This document shows positions 28,128 through 36,744 of a stretch of DNA of 64,000 bases, one piece after another (position 1 is the first letter of the stretch; each line of letters starts with the position of its first letter). Origin of the DNA: Bacillus sp. FJAT-26390 (GTDB taxonomy: Bacteria; Bacillota; Bacilli; Paenibacillales; Paenibacillaceae). A program made the translations under genes and the position numbers. The notes below the pieces were generated by a model. That model ran no database searches and was not told the origin of the DNA. It saw nothing but the letters and a program-made list of their open reading frames with translations. The stretch spans positions 1,074,241-1,138,240 of the forward strand of contig NZ_MAQX01000011.1 of assembly GCF_001682865.1 (NCBI RefSeq), written 5' to 3'.

Positions 28128-29342
28128 CTAGATGTTTTTGGCTTGCGGCCAGGGCTGATGCTGTGCGAGCACGAGCTCTCGCGCGCTTTGCGGGCTGTCC
28201 GCTCCGTCTTTATTTTTCACCGGGGCAAACTCATCTTCACGTTTTGCTTTAAGCACGGTCAACTGATCCGCATACGTAAAAAAATCAAAAATAAACCGTT
28301 CCAGCTTATACGCGTTATTTTTGGAGGCGACATGCAGCGGGAGCTCCGCTCCGGCATGCTTTTCAATAAAACGAAACTTAAATAAATGAATGGAAATATG
28401 CCCAAGGTTGTAAAACAACCGTCCGTCCTTCGTTCTCGCTTCGTTTATTTCATCTGGAATCTCGTTATATTCCAATACAGCCGGACGACCGTTATTCAAG
28501 CAAACGATTCCGATCTTCTCATCCGCATTTGTCTTCTCGATCACCTTTGTTGCAATCGGATGGTTATGCGTGGAAGCAACGCCGATAAAAGCGGGGTCAG
28601 CCACCTTAATAAGCGCGTTATCCACGTTATAATAAAACAGCCATTCTAAGCCTCTGTGCTTCATATCGGCTATTGCGCCGGACCGCTCTAACGAAGCGAA
28701 GCACTCGCCATGGCCGCTGGGCAGTTGTTCAAGGGCGCCATCGGCCGTTACTAGCAGCTTGCCTTCAAAATCAAGCGCAGGCATCGTCTTTTGCTGGAAG
28801 AAAAAACAGTCCGCCGCCGGATAACCGAAAAAATGATGCTTTTGAAAAAAAGATACCGTTGCTTCATGATTGTCTGGGCTCGTCATAATATACCAAGGAA
28901 CCAAATGGCCTGCTCGCTTAGATAGGTTTAGCAGCCTTTCCGCTTGAAGCTGGAATAAGGACTTGCCGGATGGAAGCCCGATATCAAACGTTCCTTTTGG
29001 CCCGTCATGGCCTAGCCTGCTGCCTTGGCCGCCAGCGACGACGATCGCGCCAACTTTCCCGTTACGCAAAAGCTCCCATCCGCGCTTCGTAAACACGCGC
29101 TGCTCCCCTTCATCGTAACTGTCCCAGTCCTCAAACGGGATTGGCGTTACGTTAGCTGTGCTAGATTTATTGGAATCGTTATGCTCGGCCAGCGCTTGGA
29201 ACAGCCGCTCGAAATCGATCTGCTCCACTTGCGCGATTAGCTTCTGCTTAGCCGGCTCGGGCAAATTTTTGAGAACCTTTAGGACATGCTCTTGCTTATA
29301 GGCGCGAAGCCTCGCTTCAACCAGTCGCATATTCGTTTTCAT
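28128..29342 (-). CDS. UDP-sugar pyrophosphorylase (UDPGP/UAP type)
   Basis: Nucleotidyltransferase of 404 residues in the eukaryote-like UDPGP family (UDP-GlcNAc/GalNAc or UDP-glucose pyrophosphorylase), making UDP-sugars from UTP and sugar-1-phosphate. Seen: the nucleotide loop AIVVAGGQGSRLGHDGPKG (about 99-117), YIMTSPDNHEAT, LPSGHGECFASL and FYYNVDNALIKVADPAFIG. A helical N-terminal region (RLVEARLRAYKQEHVLKVL) precedes the catalytic domain as in UAP proteins. ATG 29342 has GGGAGGG upstream. Bacteria usually use GlmU or GalU for these steps, so this is a supplementary enzyme. Confidence 0.85.
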   Translation of the reverse strand: MKTNMRLVEARLRAYKQEHVLKVLKNLPEPAKQKLIAQVEQIDFERLFQALAEHNDSNKSSTANVTPIPFEDWDSYDEGEQRVFTKRGWELLRNGKVGAIVVAGGQGSRLGHDGPKGTFDIGLPSGKSLFQLQAERLLNLSKRAGHLVPWYIMTSPDNHEATVSFFQKHHFFGYPAADCFFFQQKTMPALDFEGKLLVTADGALEQLPSGHGECFASLERSGAIADMKHRGLEWLFYYNVDNALIKVADPAFIGVASTHNHPIATKVIEKTNADEKIGIVCLNNGRPAVLEYNEIPDEINEARTKDGRLFYNLGHISIHLFKFRFIEKHAGAELPLHVASKNNAYKLERFIFDFFTYADQLTVLKAKREDEFAPVKNKDGADSPQSARELVLAQHQPWPQAKNI

Positions 29343-29357
29343 TGGCAAACCCTCCCT

Positions 29358-30254
29358 TCACAGATCCGAGCGGAAGCTCTCAATAAACAGCTGAGCGCGC
29401 TTGGGCAAATAATGGTCTCTCAACCAAAGGATGCCGACTTCGGACTGAAAATCCGCATCCTCGATATCAAGCATTTTGACGACGGTCGTTGGAAAAGAGG
29501 ACATGACCGACTTCGGGAACACGGTCGCGCCGATTCCTCCGGCAATTAGCGACATAATAATCGCAACGCTGGAGCATTCGCATATAATATTAGGCACGAA
29601 CCCATGCCTTTTGCATTCATTTACGACCTGTTCATGCATGCGCGTCGTCTTGTCCGTCTTAAGCGTAAGAAACGGAAACTGGGCTAGATCCTTCATGCAC
29701 AGCGCTTCCTTGCTTGAGTAGTCTGTCCACGAGCTGGGAATGACGGCAACAAACGGATCGGATGGCAGCTTTAAAATGGTATATTGCTGCGGATGCTTCT
29801 GCGCCTCAAACGGCAGCCTGGCGACAACCAAATCAATAGCCCGTTTCTCGAGCTGCTCGCCTAAGTAGAAATGGTCTCCTTCCGATATTTTAAACGTAAC
29901 CTGGGGATACCTTTCTCTGAACAGCTCAATCCGCTTGGGCAGCAAGGAAATGCAGGACACAACCGACCCGATCGACAGCACGCCGCGAATGCCCTCCTCC
30001 ATTCCTTTCACTTCCCGGAGGGATTCATCGAATTGAAGGAGCAGCGATTCGGCCTTGTGCTTCAGCAGCTCTCCCGAGTCGGTGAGAATAAGCCCCTTGC
30101 CATTGCGCTCAAAGAGCTTAACGCCAAGCTCCTCCTCCATCAGCTTCAATTGCCTGCTCAGGGGAGGCTGTTCCATATTCAGCAATTTAGCAGCGCGCGT
30201 AACCTGTCCTTCTTGTGCTATAGTTAAGAAGTATTTCAACTGCCGCATGTCCAA
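29358..30254 (-). CDS. LysR family transcriptional regulator
   Basis: Regulator of 298 residues: N-terminal winged helix (MRQLKYFLTIAQEGQVTRAAKLLNMEQPPLSRQLKLMEEELG) and a substrate-binding domain from GVLSIGSVVSCISLLP to a C-terminal GILWLRDHYLPKRAQLF. TTG 30254 is chosen since GGAG stands eight bases before it; ATG 30248 and the further upstream ATG 30272 are alternatives. It is divergent from ilvE, and a T-N11-A palindrome lies between them, so control of ilvE and itself is likely. Confidence 0.88.
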   Translation of the reverse strand: MDMRQLKYFLTIAQEGQVTRAAKLLNMEQPPLSRQLKLMEEELGVKLFERNGKGLILTDSGELLKHKAESLLLQFDESLREVKGMEEGIRGVLSIGSVVSCISLLPKRIELFRERYPQVTFKISEGDHFYLGEQLEKRAIDLVVARLPFEAQKHPQQYTILKLPSDPFVAVIPSSWTDYSSKEALCMKDLAQFPFLTLKTDKTTRMHEQVVNECKRHGFVPNIICECSSVAIIMSLIAGGIGATVFPKSVMSSFPTTVVKMLDIEDADFQSEVGILWLRDHYLPKRAQLFIESFRSDL

Positions 30255-30274
30255 TACGTTCACTCCGTTCATCT

Positions 30275-30289
30275 ATACCTTTAAGGTAT
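30275..30289. promoter_or_regulatory. candidate LysR operator (T-N11-A)
   Basis: ATACCTTTAAGGTAT is a near-perfect palindrome with six-base arms containing the T-N11-A spacing typical of LysR boxes. It lies 20 bp from the lysR start in the lysR/ilvE gap. Confidence 0.55.
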
Positions 30290-30372
30290 GGACATTCAAT
30301 AAAATAGATATTTTAAATATATCGCATGAAGTGTTAGCATTCAATTAATGATCATTAAGGGAGATGGGCCAT

Positions 30373-31455
30373 TTGCTTCAATCATTGGAAATCGAACTAA
30401 CCACAAACAAGAAACAACAACCAGCAGCGGATCAGCTCGGATTCGGCAACCATTTTACGGATCATATGTTTATTATGGACTATTCGACGGACAAAGGCTG
30501 GCATAAACCGCGTATTTTGCCTTATCAGCCGATCGTATTAGATCCTGCGGCAAAAGTATTTCATTATGGACAAACGATCTTTGAAGGCTTGAAAGCGTAT
30601 AAAACCGACGACGGCCGCGTACTGCTGTTCAGACCTCAAAAAAACATACAAAGAATGAACCGCTCCAACGAGCGCCTTAGCGTACCTGAGCTTGATGTCG
30701 ATACCGCCATTGAAGCTTTGAAGCAGCTGATTGCCATCGATAAGGATTGGATTCCGAATGCGCCAAGCACGTCGCTGTACATCCGTCCGTTCATCATTGC
30801 AACGCAAGCACAGCTTGGCGTGGCGCCGTCCACGCACTACCAATTCATCATCATCATGTCGCCTGTAGGCGCGTATTACACCGAGGGCGTAAACCCGGTT
30901 AAAATCTTCGTTGAGTCGGAGTATGTTCGTTCCGTCAAGGGCGGCGTAGGCGAAGCGAAGACGGCAGGCAACTATGCGGCTGGCCTAAAGGCGCAGGAGC
31001 TGGCTACGTTAAAAGGCTATTCCCAGGTGCTATGGCTCGATGGCGTGCACCGCAAATACATTGAGGAAGTCGGCAGCATGAACGTCTTCTTCAAAATGAA
31101 CGGCGTCGTATATACGCCAGCGCTTACTGGCAGTATTTTGGACGGGATTACGCGCAACTCCATCATTCAATTGCTTCGCCACTGGAATATCGAGGTTGTG
31201 GAGCGCCAAATTACGATTGAAGAGCTTTATGAAGCTGGCCGCAGCGGCGCGCTGGAAGAAGCTTTCGGAACGGGAACAGCAGCCGTTATTTCGCCAATCG
31301 GCGAATTGAATTGGCAGGACGACGTTCTGGTCATCAATGAAGGCCAAACTGGCGAGCTTTCCAAAAAGCTCTACGATACGCTGACAGGCATTCAAATGGG
31401 CAAGCTCGAAGATCCGTTTGGCTGGATGGTCGAAGCGACTGCCGTTAATGTCTAA
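30373..31455 (+). CDS. ilvE: branched-chain amino acid aminotransferase
   Basis: Fold-type IV PLP aminotransferase of about 360 residues that interconverts Leu, Ile and Val with their 2-oxo acids. Motifs: VFHYGQTIFEGLKAYKTDDG, FRPQKNIQRMNRSNERL, SLYIRPFIIATQ, the PLP Lys in GGVGEAKTAGNYAAGLKAQ and GTGTAAVISPIG. TTG 30373 is preferred because AAGGGAG stands nine bases before it; ATG 30364 directly touches that site. It stands alone behind a divergent LysR regulator and ends in a strong terminator. Confidence 0.93.
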   Translation: MLQSLEIELTTNKKQQPAADQLGFGNHFTDHMFIMDYSTDKGWHKPRILPYQPIVLDPAAKVFHYGQTIFEGLKAYKTDDGRVLLFRPQKNIQRMNRSNERLSVPELDVDTAIEALKQLIAIDKDWIPNAPSTSLYIRPFIIATQAQLGVAPSTHYQFIIIMSPVGAYYTEGVNPVKIFVESEYVRSVKGGVGEAKTAGNYAAGLKAQELATLKGYSQVLWLDGVHRKYIEEVGSMNVFFKMNGVVYTPALTGSILDGITRNSIIQLLRHWNIEVVERQITIEELYEAGRSGALEEAFGTGTAAVISPIGELNWQDDVLVINEGQTGELSKKLYDTLTGIQMGKLEDPFGWMVEATAVNV

Positions 31456-31464
31456 CCTAGCAAT

Positions 31465-31499
31465 AAAAGGCTGCCGATTATGATCGGCAGCCTTTTTTC
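31465..31499 (+). terminator. Rho-independent terminator of ilvE
   Basis: AAAAGGCTGCCGAT and ATCGGCAGCCTTTT form a 14-bp stem with a TAT-type loop and a T-run, starting ten bases past the ilvE stop. Confidence 0.9.
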
Positions 31500-31522
31500 T
31501 CGTATATATCCAGCTCTGGCTG

Positions 31523-31729
31523 CTATCCGCCCGGTGTGCCATCCATTCCGCCAAACGCAAAATGATAGCCATCCGGGTCCTCGATCACGAATTCCTTCCA
31601 TGGTCCACCATCTGCATAGATGAGCGGCTCCACGGAGATAATTGCGCCTTTGCTGCGAAATTCCTCGTATAGGGAAACCAATTGATCAGAAACCATTAAT
31701 ACAGTGAGCGAACTAAGCTTATTAGACAT
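31523..31729 (-). pseudogene. truncated VOC/glyoxalase-fold protein
   Basis: A 68-codon frame beginning MSNKLSSLTVLMVSDQLVSLY. Its body (EEFRSKGAIISVEPLIYADGGPWKEFVIEDPDGYHFAFGG) matches the second half of a vicinal-oxygen-chelate domain, with the terminal DPDGYHFAF motif. The first beta-alpha-beta-beta module (usually ~60 residues starting with a metal-ligand His/Gln) is missing. AAAGGAG lies 11 bases before the ATG, so a short protein could be made, but a remnant is more likely. Confidence 0.6.
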
Positions 31730-31804
31730 AAGTTACTCTACTCCTTTGTTCAAATAACGTTCATTGCCTATATTCGCCCACTGAAATGAATTTCCTTTTT
31801 ATGA

Positions 31805-32845
31805 CTATTTATTCAAATGGTCGATAAGTGAGAGGATCATCGTAACGGCTTCGGAGCGGGTTGCATGCGCTGCTGGCTCAAAACGGTTATTTCCACTGCC
31901 CTTAACTAATCCAAGCTTCGCAGCTTGATCTACTGCGGGTTTTGCCCATGCGGCAATTCGCGCCTCATCGGCAAACGCCGGCACAGATGCAGCATCCAAG
32001 CTGTCACCGGATGCGCGCATGATCATGACCGCCATTTCCTCCCGCGTAATCAATCGCTCCGAACGGAAGGTTCCATCCTCATAGCCGGTAATGATTCCCG
32101 TCCGCGATGCTGATTCAATGAACGGCCTCGCCCAAGCCGGGAACTGCCCCGCATCCTTATATCCTGCTGAGCCAGCCGGGTCGAGACCAGCATCGAGCGC
32201 CCGCATGAGCATAGCTGCAAATTGGGCACGCGTTACCTGGGCATTCGGCTGGAAAGCCCCGTTCTCATAGCCATTGACGATTGTAAGCGACGCTGCGCGG
32301 TTAATGGCTGCTTCTGCCCAGTGCCCTTTCGTATCTTTAAAGGCAATGGCCGATGCGGACGCAACCTGAACAAACGTGCGTGCTGCATTTTTCAGCTGCA
32401 CGGGTATAACCTCACTGTCTACAAGCTTCGCTTCTGCGATTTCGATTGCCGCAACGCCATTTGCTTTGCCCTCGAATACGAAGGTTGCGATATCGGCAGT
32501 GCCGTTCTCGCCCTTTGTCGATGCGCCAATCTTCGTGTGGGCAAATGTAATGACGCCATTTTTATGGTCAGGGGTGACGGGCATGCCCTTCCATTTTGCG
32601 GCTGCGCTTTTAAACTTCAGCTTCGCTTCGTTATATTTGAGCTTGAGTTCAAAGCCGTACAAATCCTTTAATTGCTCGCCCTTCACAACAATGCTGATCT
32701 CTTGGCCTACCGCAGCTTCTTTGGTTTCCAGCCTTAGTGTCAGCTTAGGCTTGACCGTATCCAAAGCCGCAGCTTTGGCGCTTGGCAGGATCGATACGCA
32801 TAGGGAGAAGCATAACACGGTAAGCAGCGTTTTCCATTTCCTCAT
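31805..32845 (-). CDS. secreted cohesin-domain protein with three SLH domains
   Basis: Surface protein of 346 residues. A signal peptide (MRKWKTLLTVLCFSLCVSIL, cleavage near SAKA) is followed by a cohesin-type beta sandwich at about 30-165 (LETKEAAVGQEISIVVKG, LYGFELKLKYNEAKLKF). Three S-layer-homology repeats come next (AFKDTKGHWAEAAINRAASL, GYKDAGQFPAWARPFIESAS, and a third ending in RSEAVTMILSL) that bind pyruvylated wall polymer. ATG 32845 has AAGGATGG at good spacing. It lies directly downstream of a large dockerin-bearing phosphoesterase, and the pair suggests cohesin-dockerin attachment of that enzyme to the cell wall. Confidence 0.88.
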   Translation of the reverse strand: MRKWKTLLTVLCFSLCVSILPSAKAAALDTVKPKLTLRLETKEAAVGQEISIVVKGEQLKDLYGFELKLKYNEAKLKFKSAAAKWKGMPVTPDHKNGVITFAHTKIGASTKGENGTADIATFVFEGKANGVAAIEIAEAKLVDSEVIPVQLKNAARTFVQVASASAIAFKDTKGHWAEAAINRAASLTIVNGYENGAFQPNAQVTRAQFAAMLMRALDAGLDPAGSAGYKDAGQFPAWARPFIESASRTGIITGYEDGTFRSERLITREEMAVMIMRASGDSLDAASVPAFADEARIAAWAKPAVDQAAKLGLVKGSGNNRFEPAAHATRSEAVTMILSLIDHLNK

Positions 32846-32914
32846 AAGAACCATCCTTCTTAGGCAGGTCTCTAGGGCGGTTTAATCGTTAACCGCCCTC
32901 ATCCCTATTTGCTT

Positions 32915-35900
32915 TTATGCGTTCCAATTCAAAATTAATTTAGCCATCTGCGTGAGATCCACAATATCGATGACCTTATCGCCGTTCAAATCGCCGAATT
33001 TCACCGACTCCCAGTTGCTGTCGCCTTCCTTCGCTCCGTACGCTTTCACGATCATCGCCAAATCGACGATGCTAATCTTATCATCATGATTGTTGTCGCC
33101 AATAAGGCTGGTCACCTCAATGGCATGAGAAGCGCCTGCAATCGCATGTTCATCCAAGCTGTCTGACACTTCTGCTTTCTTAACCTTGACAAACGTTTGA
33201 CCGGCTGAGACTCCCGTCTTCACTTGGAACGAGAGCTTCATCCAGTCCCCGTTCACGCTCGTCTGCGCTTCATTCAGATGAACGGCAAGCAGCCTTAGCT
33301 GACCGTTCGTATCCTTGATTTCAGGAATAACGAACTGGTTTTCGTGCAAAGAAACAGCCGATACGAAGGCTAGCTTTGCTGGATCATACTCGATTGTGAT
33401 GTCCTGTGCCATCACCGTGCCCGCTACGTTCTCTAACCCGTAAGTCAGCTCGACGGAGCCTCCAGCAGCCGCCTTCGCATCCCCTTTCAAGGAAGCCTTC
33501 TCTAGCTGCTTTTCAACTTCCGTGCCTGTAAAATCAATCTCGCTCATGCTCGTGAATGTAGCAGCCGTGTTATAAGTGCTCTTCACGACAAATTTGATAT
33601 ATCTGCCACTAATCGTTTTGTTTAGCGGCGTAAAGTCTTTGTACGTGCTGCCTGTCCATGTTTTGCCGAAGATGCTGGTCGCTTTGTTGGCATCATTCGC
33701 AAGGAAAGCCTCATCGCTCAAATCAGCTAAATTATCGGATGCATAAACTTCAAATTCCTTCGGAAATTCCGACGCCGTTTGATTCATTCGGCTCGTTCGC
33801 TGAATGCCGCTCAAGCTAAGGCTGTTCTTGGCATCCATAATGACCCAATGCGGGAAGTTCGACGCGGGAGCCTCCCATTTGGAATGCCAAATGGTCGATG
33901 GGTCTCCATCAAGCATATTCCGTGCAAAAGCATCTTCATTATCCGCATACGAGCTGAAGGCCTCGATTGTAAAATTTGATTTTGGAATGAAGGTGTACGT
34001 CACGGAATCTTTGGCAGCCTCTAGTGCCAGCAATAGATTGACGTAAGCTTCGTCTATTTCGTTAACTGGGCTGCTCGCTGTCAAAGCGGCTGCCACGTTG
34101 AAAGCTGCGCGAAGCTCGCCAAGCTTAGCAGCAGAATAAGTGACTCCCGTCACCGTGCTGCTGGAAGCATCAAATGCTGCCGCTTCACTCTGAAGCACAG
34201 CCAATTGCTCATACGTATACGCCGGGACCATTTTGTAGGAGTCGGATAGCGCCTTGATCTCGGTTGCAGAGAGCGTCCGCTTCCAAATTTTCAAATCGTC
34301 CATCGTGACGTTCGCGCCGCCATTGCCCTTGTTGCCGTCCGCGCCGATTATCGTGTTAAAGGCAGTATCGACGCCGCTCGTACCTAGTGCAGCCATCTCC
34401 TTCGATGATTTCTCCACGCCATCCACGTACACCTTGCCTACTTGGTTTGCGCGATCGACAGTGACCGTGAACAAATGCCATTCGTTGCCCACGCTGCCCG
34501 CCGATGTGTCCATTCGGTTGTTGCCATCCGCAATGTTAAGCGTCATCGCATTAGCCACAGCAGGGCCGATATACCAGCCTGCGTTTTTGCCGCTGTTCCA
34601 GTTTTTGTTAGAGATAATCGTCTGATCGCCGGATAAATTGCCTGTTTGCCAGAATGACACCGTAAAGCTGCCACTGCCAAACTTCAGGTCGCTGCGGTTG
34701 CCAAGATCGATATAATTTCCATTGCCTGCCGGTATATAAGCAGCTTTATTTGATTTTCCTTCCACGTACGTCACGCTGCCGACCGATATTGCCGACCCCG
34801 TTGCTCCGCTTGCAGCATCGCTCAAGTTGCCGTCGAAGCTCATATCGACGACAAGGTCCTTCCACATCGTCTCGGGATCGATCGGCGTCAGCTCCGGCGC
34901 CGTGCCGCCCGTTCGAAACGACTGCTGAATCGCGGACGATTTGTTGCCATAGCTATCTACCGCAGTAACGTTTGCTGTATAGTTCGTTTGCGGATCTAAT
35001 CCGTCGAGCGGGATGCTCATCATGCTTGGAATCGGCGAGAAAAAATAGTCAGCGAACACATTAACCGATTTCGCAGCCGCACCCGTCCGCTTGTTGATGA
35101 TTGTTACCTCGTAATGATGCATGTTCTGGTCATCCTTCGCTTGATTGAAGGATAACTTCGGAATATTATCCAGATCCGACACTTTCAGGTCCGGCTCGGC
35201 AGGGAACTTCGGAGCCACCTTATTGCGGTTGGCGGCGGTGTATTTGAAGTTGCTCTTAATCTCCTCATTCGTGTTGCCCTTCAGCTCAATGACCCATTTG
35301 TTGCCCGCGATCGTGCCAACGCTGTTGAAAGGCGGAACGGGAGTCCAATTGTCCATAATATCAGCCGGATCCGCGTTGAATGCGATTCTGTCTACTTCAA
35401 TCCGGTCCGCATACACTTCGATAAAATCAGCCTGAGACACAGGAAACTCAAAACGGCTGACAAGTCCTTTGTTCGTGACGGCGGAATAACCATGCTCCGC
35501 TTCAATGTAAGACATCGAGCCCAAATTCAAAGCCGTGTAATCCTTCTGAGAAATGGACCGCTCATCGCTATTCGTCAGATGGGAGTGCCCTGACAGCGTA
35601 ATGACCTGCGGGTAGCCTGCCAAGTCACTGTTCAGGTTCGGATTGGATGCTTGCTGTCCATCCATGACCGTACCTGTGATGGGCTGATGGATGCCCACAA
35701 ATATCGGTTTGTTTTTGCTGAGCGGATCAGCCGTAATGTCAGCCAATCTGCCCTTCAGCCAGTTCCGCTGGCCGGTATCCGAATTGTAGTTGTTGCCATT
35801 CAAAAAGAAGAAATAATAGCCGCCGATCTGCGTTTCATAATAACCGTTGGACTGCGCCGTAAACCACTCCGCCGGATAATGTTCGTTTACCTTCGCGACT

Positions 35901-36445
35901 GTCGCATCATGGTTGCCCATCGCAACATGCATTTTCGTATCGGTCATGTTTTTTCTAGCCAGGTTGGCTTGGAAAATTTCCCGCACCATTTGGTGGTCAT
36001 TCGGCTTGTCGCCCCCGTTGTCATTGATCATGTCGCCCACGACCAATAGGGCATCAGGGTTTGGGAAGATGGATGCAATCGTATCGAAATAGCTTTCATA
36101 TCTCGGATCACCCGTCGTGCGCGAGCCCACATGAACGTCTGACATCGCTACGAATTGCAGCAGCGGCTTATCAGCCGTTTTGATCAAATAACCGAACGCT
36201 ACAGCCTTGCTTGCCACGCCGTCCTTCATTGCGATCGCGCTTAGGTTTGTCGTCTTGGCAATCGTGATAGGCAGGTTGTCCGCTTTCAAGCTTTTATCGC
36301 TCGGCTGCGTCCCGTCCAGCGTATAGTAAATGCTCGCATCATTCGTAGAGGTGCTCAGCACAACCTCTACCGCAGCCTCATAGCGACCTCCAGCAACGGA
36401 AGCCACGGGTGCTTGTACAGCATCAGCCGCGCTCACAGGCCGCAT
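32915..36445 (-). CDS. large multidomain metallophosphoesterase with LamG, discoidin, cohesin and dockerin
   Basis: Extracellular-type protein of 1176 residues in the readable frame. Order: chitobiase-like beta sandwich (about 10-90, IYYTLDGTQPSD); calcineurin-like phosphoesterase with metal ligands D103, H105, D138, N178, H179, H253, H287 and H289; Fn3-like region (400-515); LamG/concanavalin sandwich (530-740); FIVAR helices (745-815); F5/8 discoidin domain (820-960); cohesin-like domain (980-1110); and a type-I dockerin with two Ca-binding repeats (1116-1176, GDNNHDDKISIVDLAMIV, FGDLNGDKVIDIVDLTQMA). The ATG at 36445 has no ribosome site and no signal peptide. Upstream frame shows a signal-like stretch cut off by a stop, so the 5' end is probably frameshifted (see findings). 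Confidence 0.82.
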   Translation of the reverse strand: MRPVSAADAVQAPVASVAGGRYEAAVEVVLSTSTNDASIYYTLDGTQPSDKSLKADNLPITIAKTTNLSAIAMKDGVASKAVAFGYLIKTADKPLLQFVAMSDVHVGSRTTGDPRYESYFDTIASIFPNPDALLVVGDMINDNGGDKPNDHQMVREIFQANLARKNMTDTKMHVAMGNHDATVAKVNEHYPAEWFTAQSNGYYETQIGGYYFFFLNGNNYNSDTGQRNWLKGRLADITADPLSKNKPIFVGIHQPITGTVMDGQQASNPNLNSDLAGYPQVITLSGHSHLTNSDERSISQKDYTALNLGSMSYIEAEHGYSAVTNKGLVSRFEFPVSQADFIEVYADRIEVDRIAFNADPADIMDNWTPVPPFNSVGTIAGNKWVIELKGNTNEEIKSNFKYTAANRNKVAPKFPAEPDLKVSDLDNIPKLSFNQAKDDQNMHHYEVTIINKRTGAAAKSVNVFADYFFSPIPSMMSIPLDGLDPQTNYTANVTAVDSYGNKSSAIQQSFRTGGTAPELTPIDPETMWKDLVVDMSFDGNLSDAASGATGSAISVGSVTYVEGKSNKAAYIPAGNGNYIDLGNRSDLKFGSGSFTVSFWQTGNLSGDQTIISNKNWNSGKNAGWYIGPAVANAMTLNIADGNNRMDTSAGSVGNEWHLFTVTVDRANQVGKVYVDGVEKSSKEMAALGTSGVDTAFNTIIGADGNKGNGGANVTMDDLKIWKRTLSATEIKALSDSYKMVPAYTYEQLAVLQSEAAAFDASSSTVTGVTYSAAKLGELRAAFNVAAALTASSPVNEIDEAYVNLLLALEAAKDSVTYTFIPKSNFTIEAFSSYADNEDAFARNMLDGDPSTIWHSKWEAPASNFPHWVIMDAKNSLSLSGIQRTSRMNQTASEFPKEFEVYASDNLADLSDEAFLANDANKATSIFGKTWTGSTYKDFTPLNKTISGRYIKFVVKSTYNTAATFTSMSEIDFTGTEVEKQLEKASLKGDAKAAAGGSVELTYGLENVAGTVMAQDITIEYDPAKLAFVSAVSLHENQFVIPEIKDTNGQLRLLAVHLNEAQTSVNGDWMKLSFQVKTGVSAGQTFVKVKKAEVSDSLDEHAIAGASHAIEVTSLIGDNNHDDKISIVDLAMIVKAYGAKEGDSNWESVKFGDLNGDKVIDIVDLTQMAKLILNWNA

Positions 36446-36744
36446 GAACCAATTTGCGTTTGAGCATAAAACAGCAATGATGATAATTAGGGCTAGACTT
36501 CTTTTCCATTAAAAAACAACTAAATCACTCCTCTTTAATACTAGTTTTATGTGTATTATATATGTTTTAATTGGTTGTTTTGTTTGATGAGCGTTATAAT
36601 CGCGTATGGTTATTGTAAATAAAGGGATAGACGACCAAGCGCGAAGTAAAAAACAATTATAGCCATTATTTCTATCTCTTTCTGTGCTGGATTCGGATAG
36701 GATAGATTTAGATAACGAGAATACGAATTGAGGATGATTACGAT

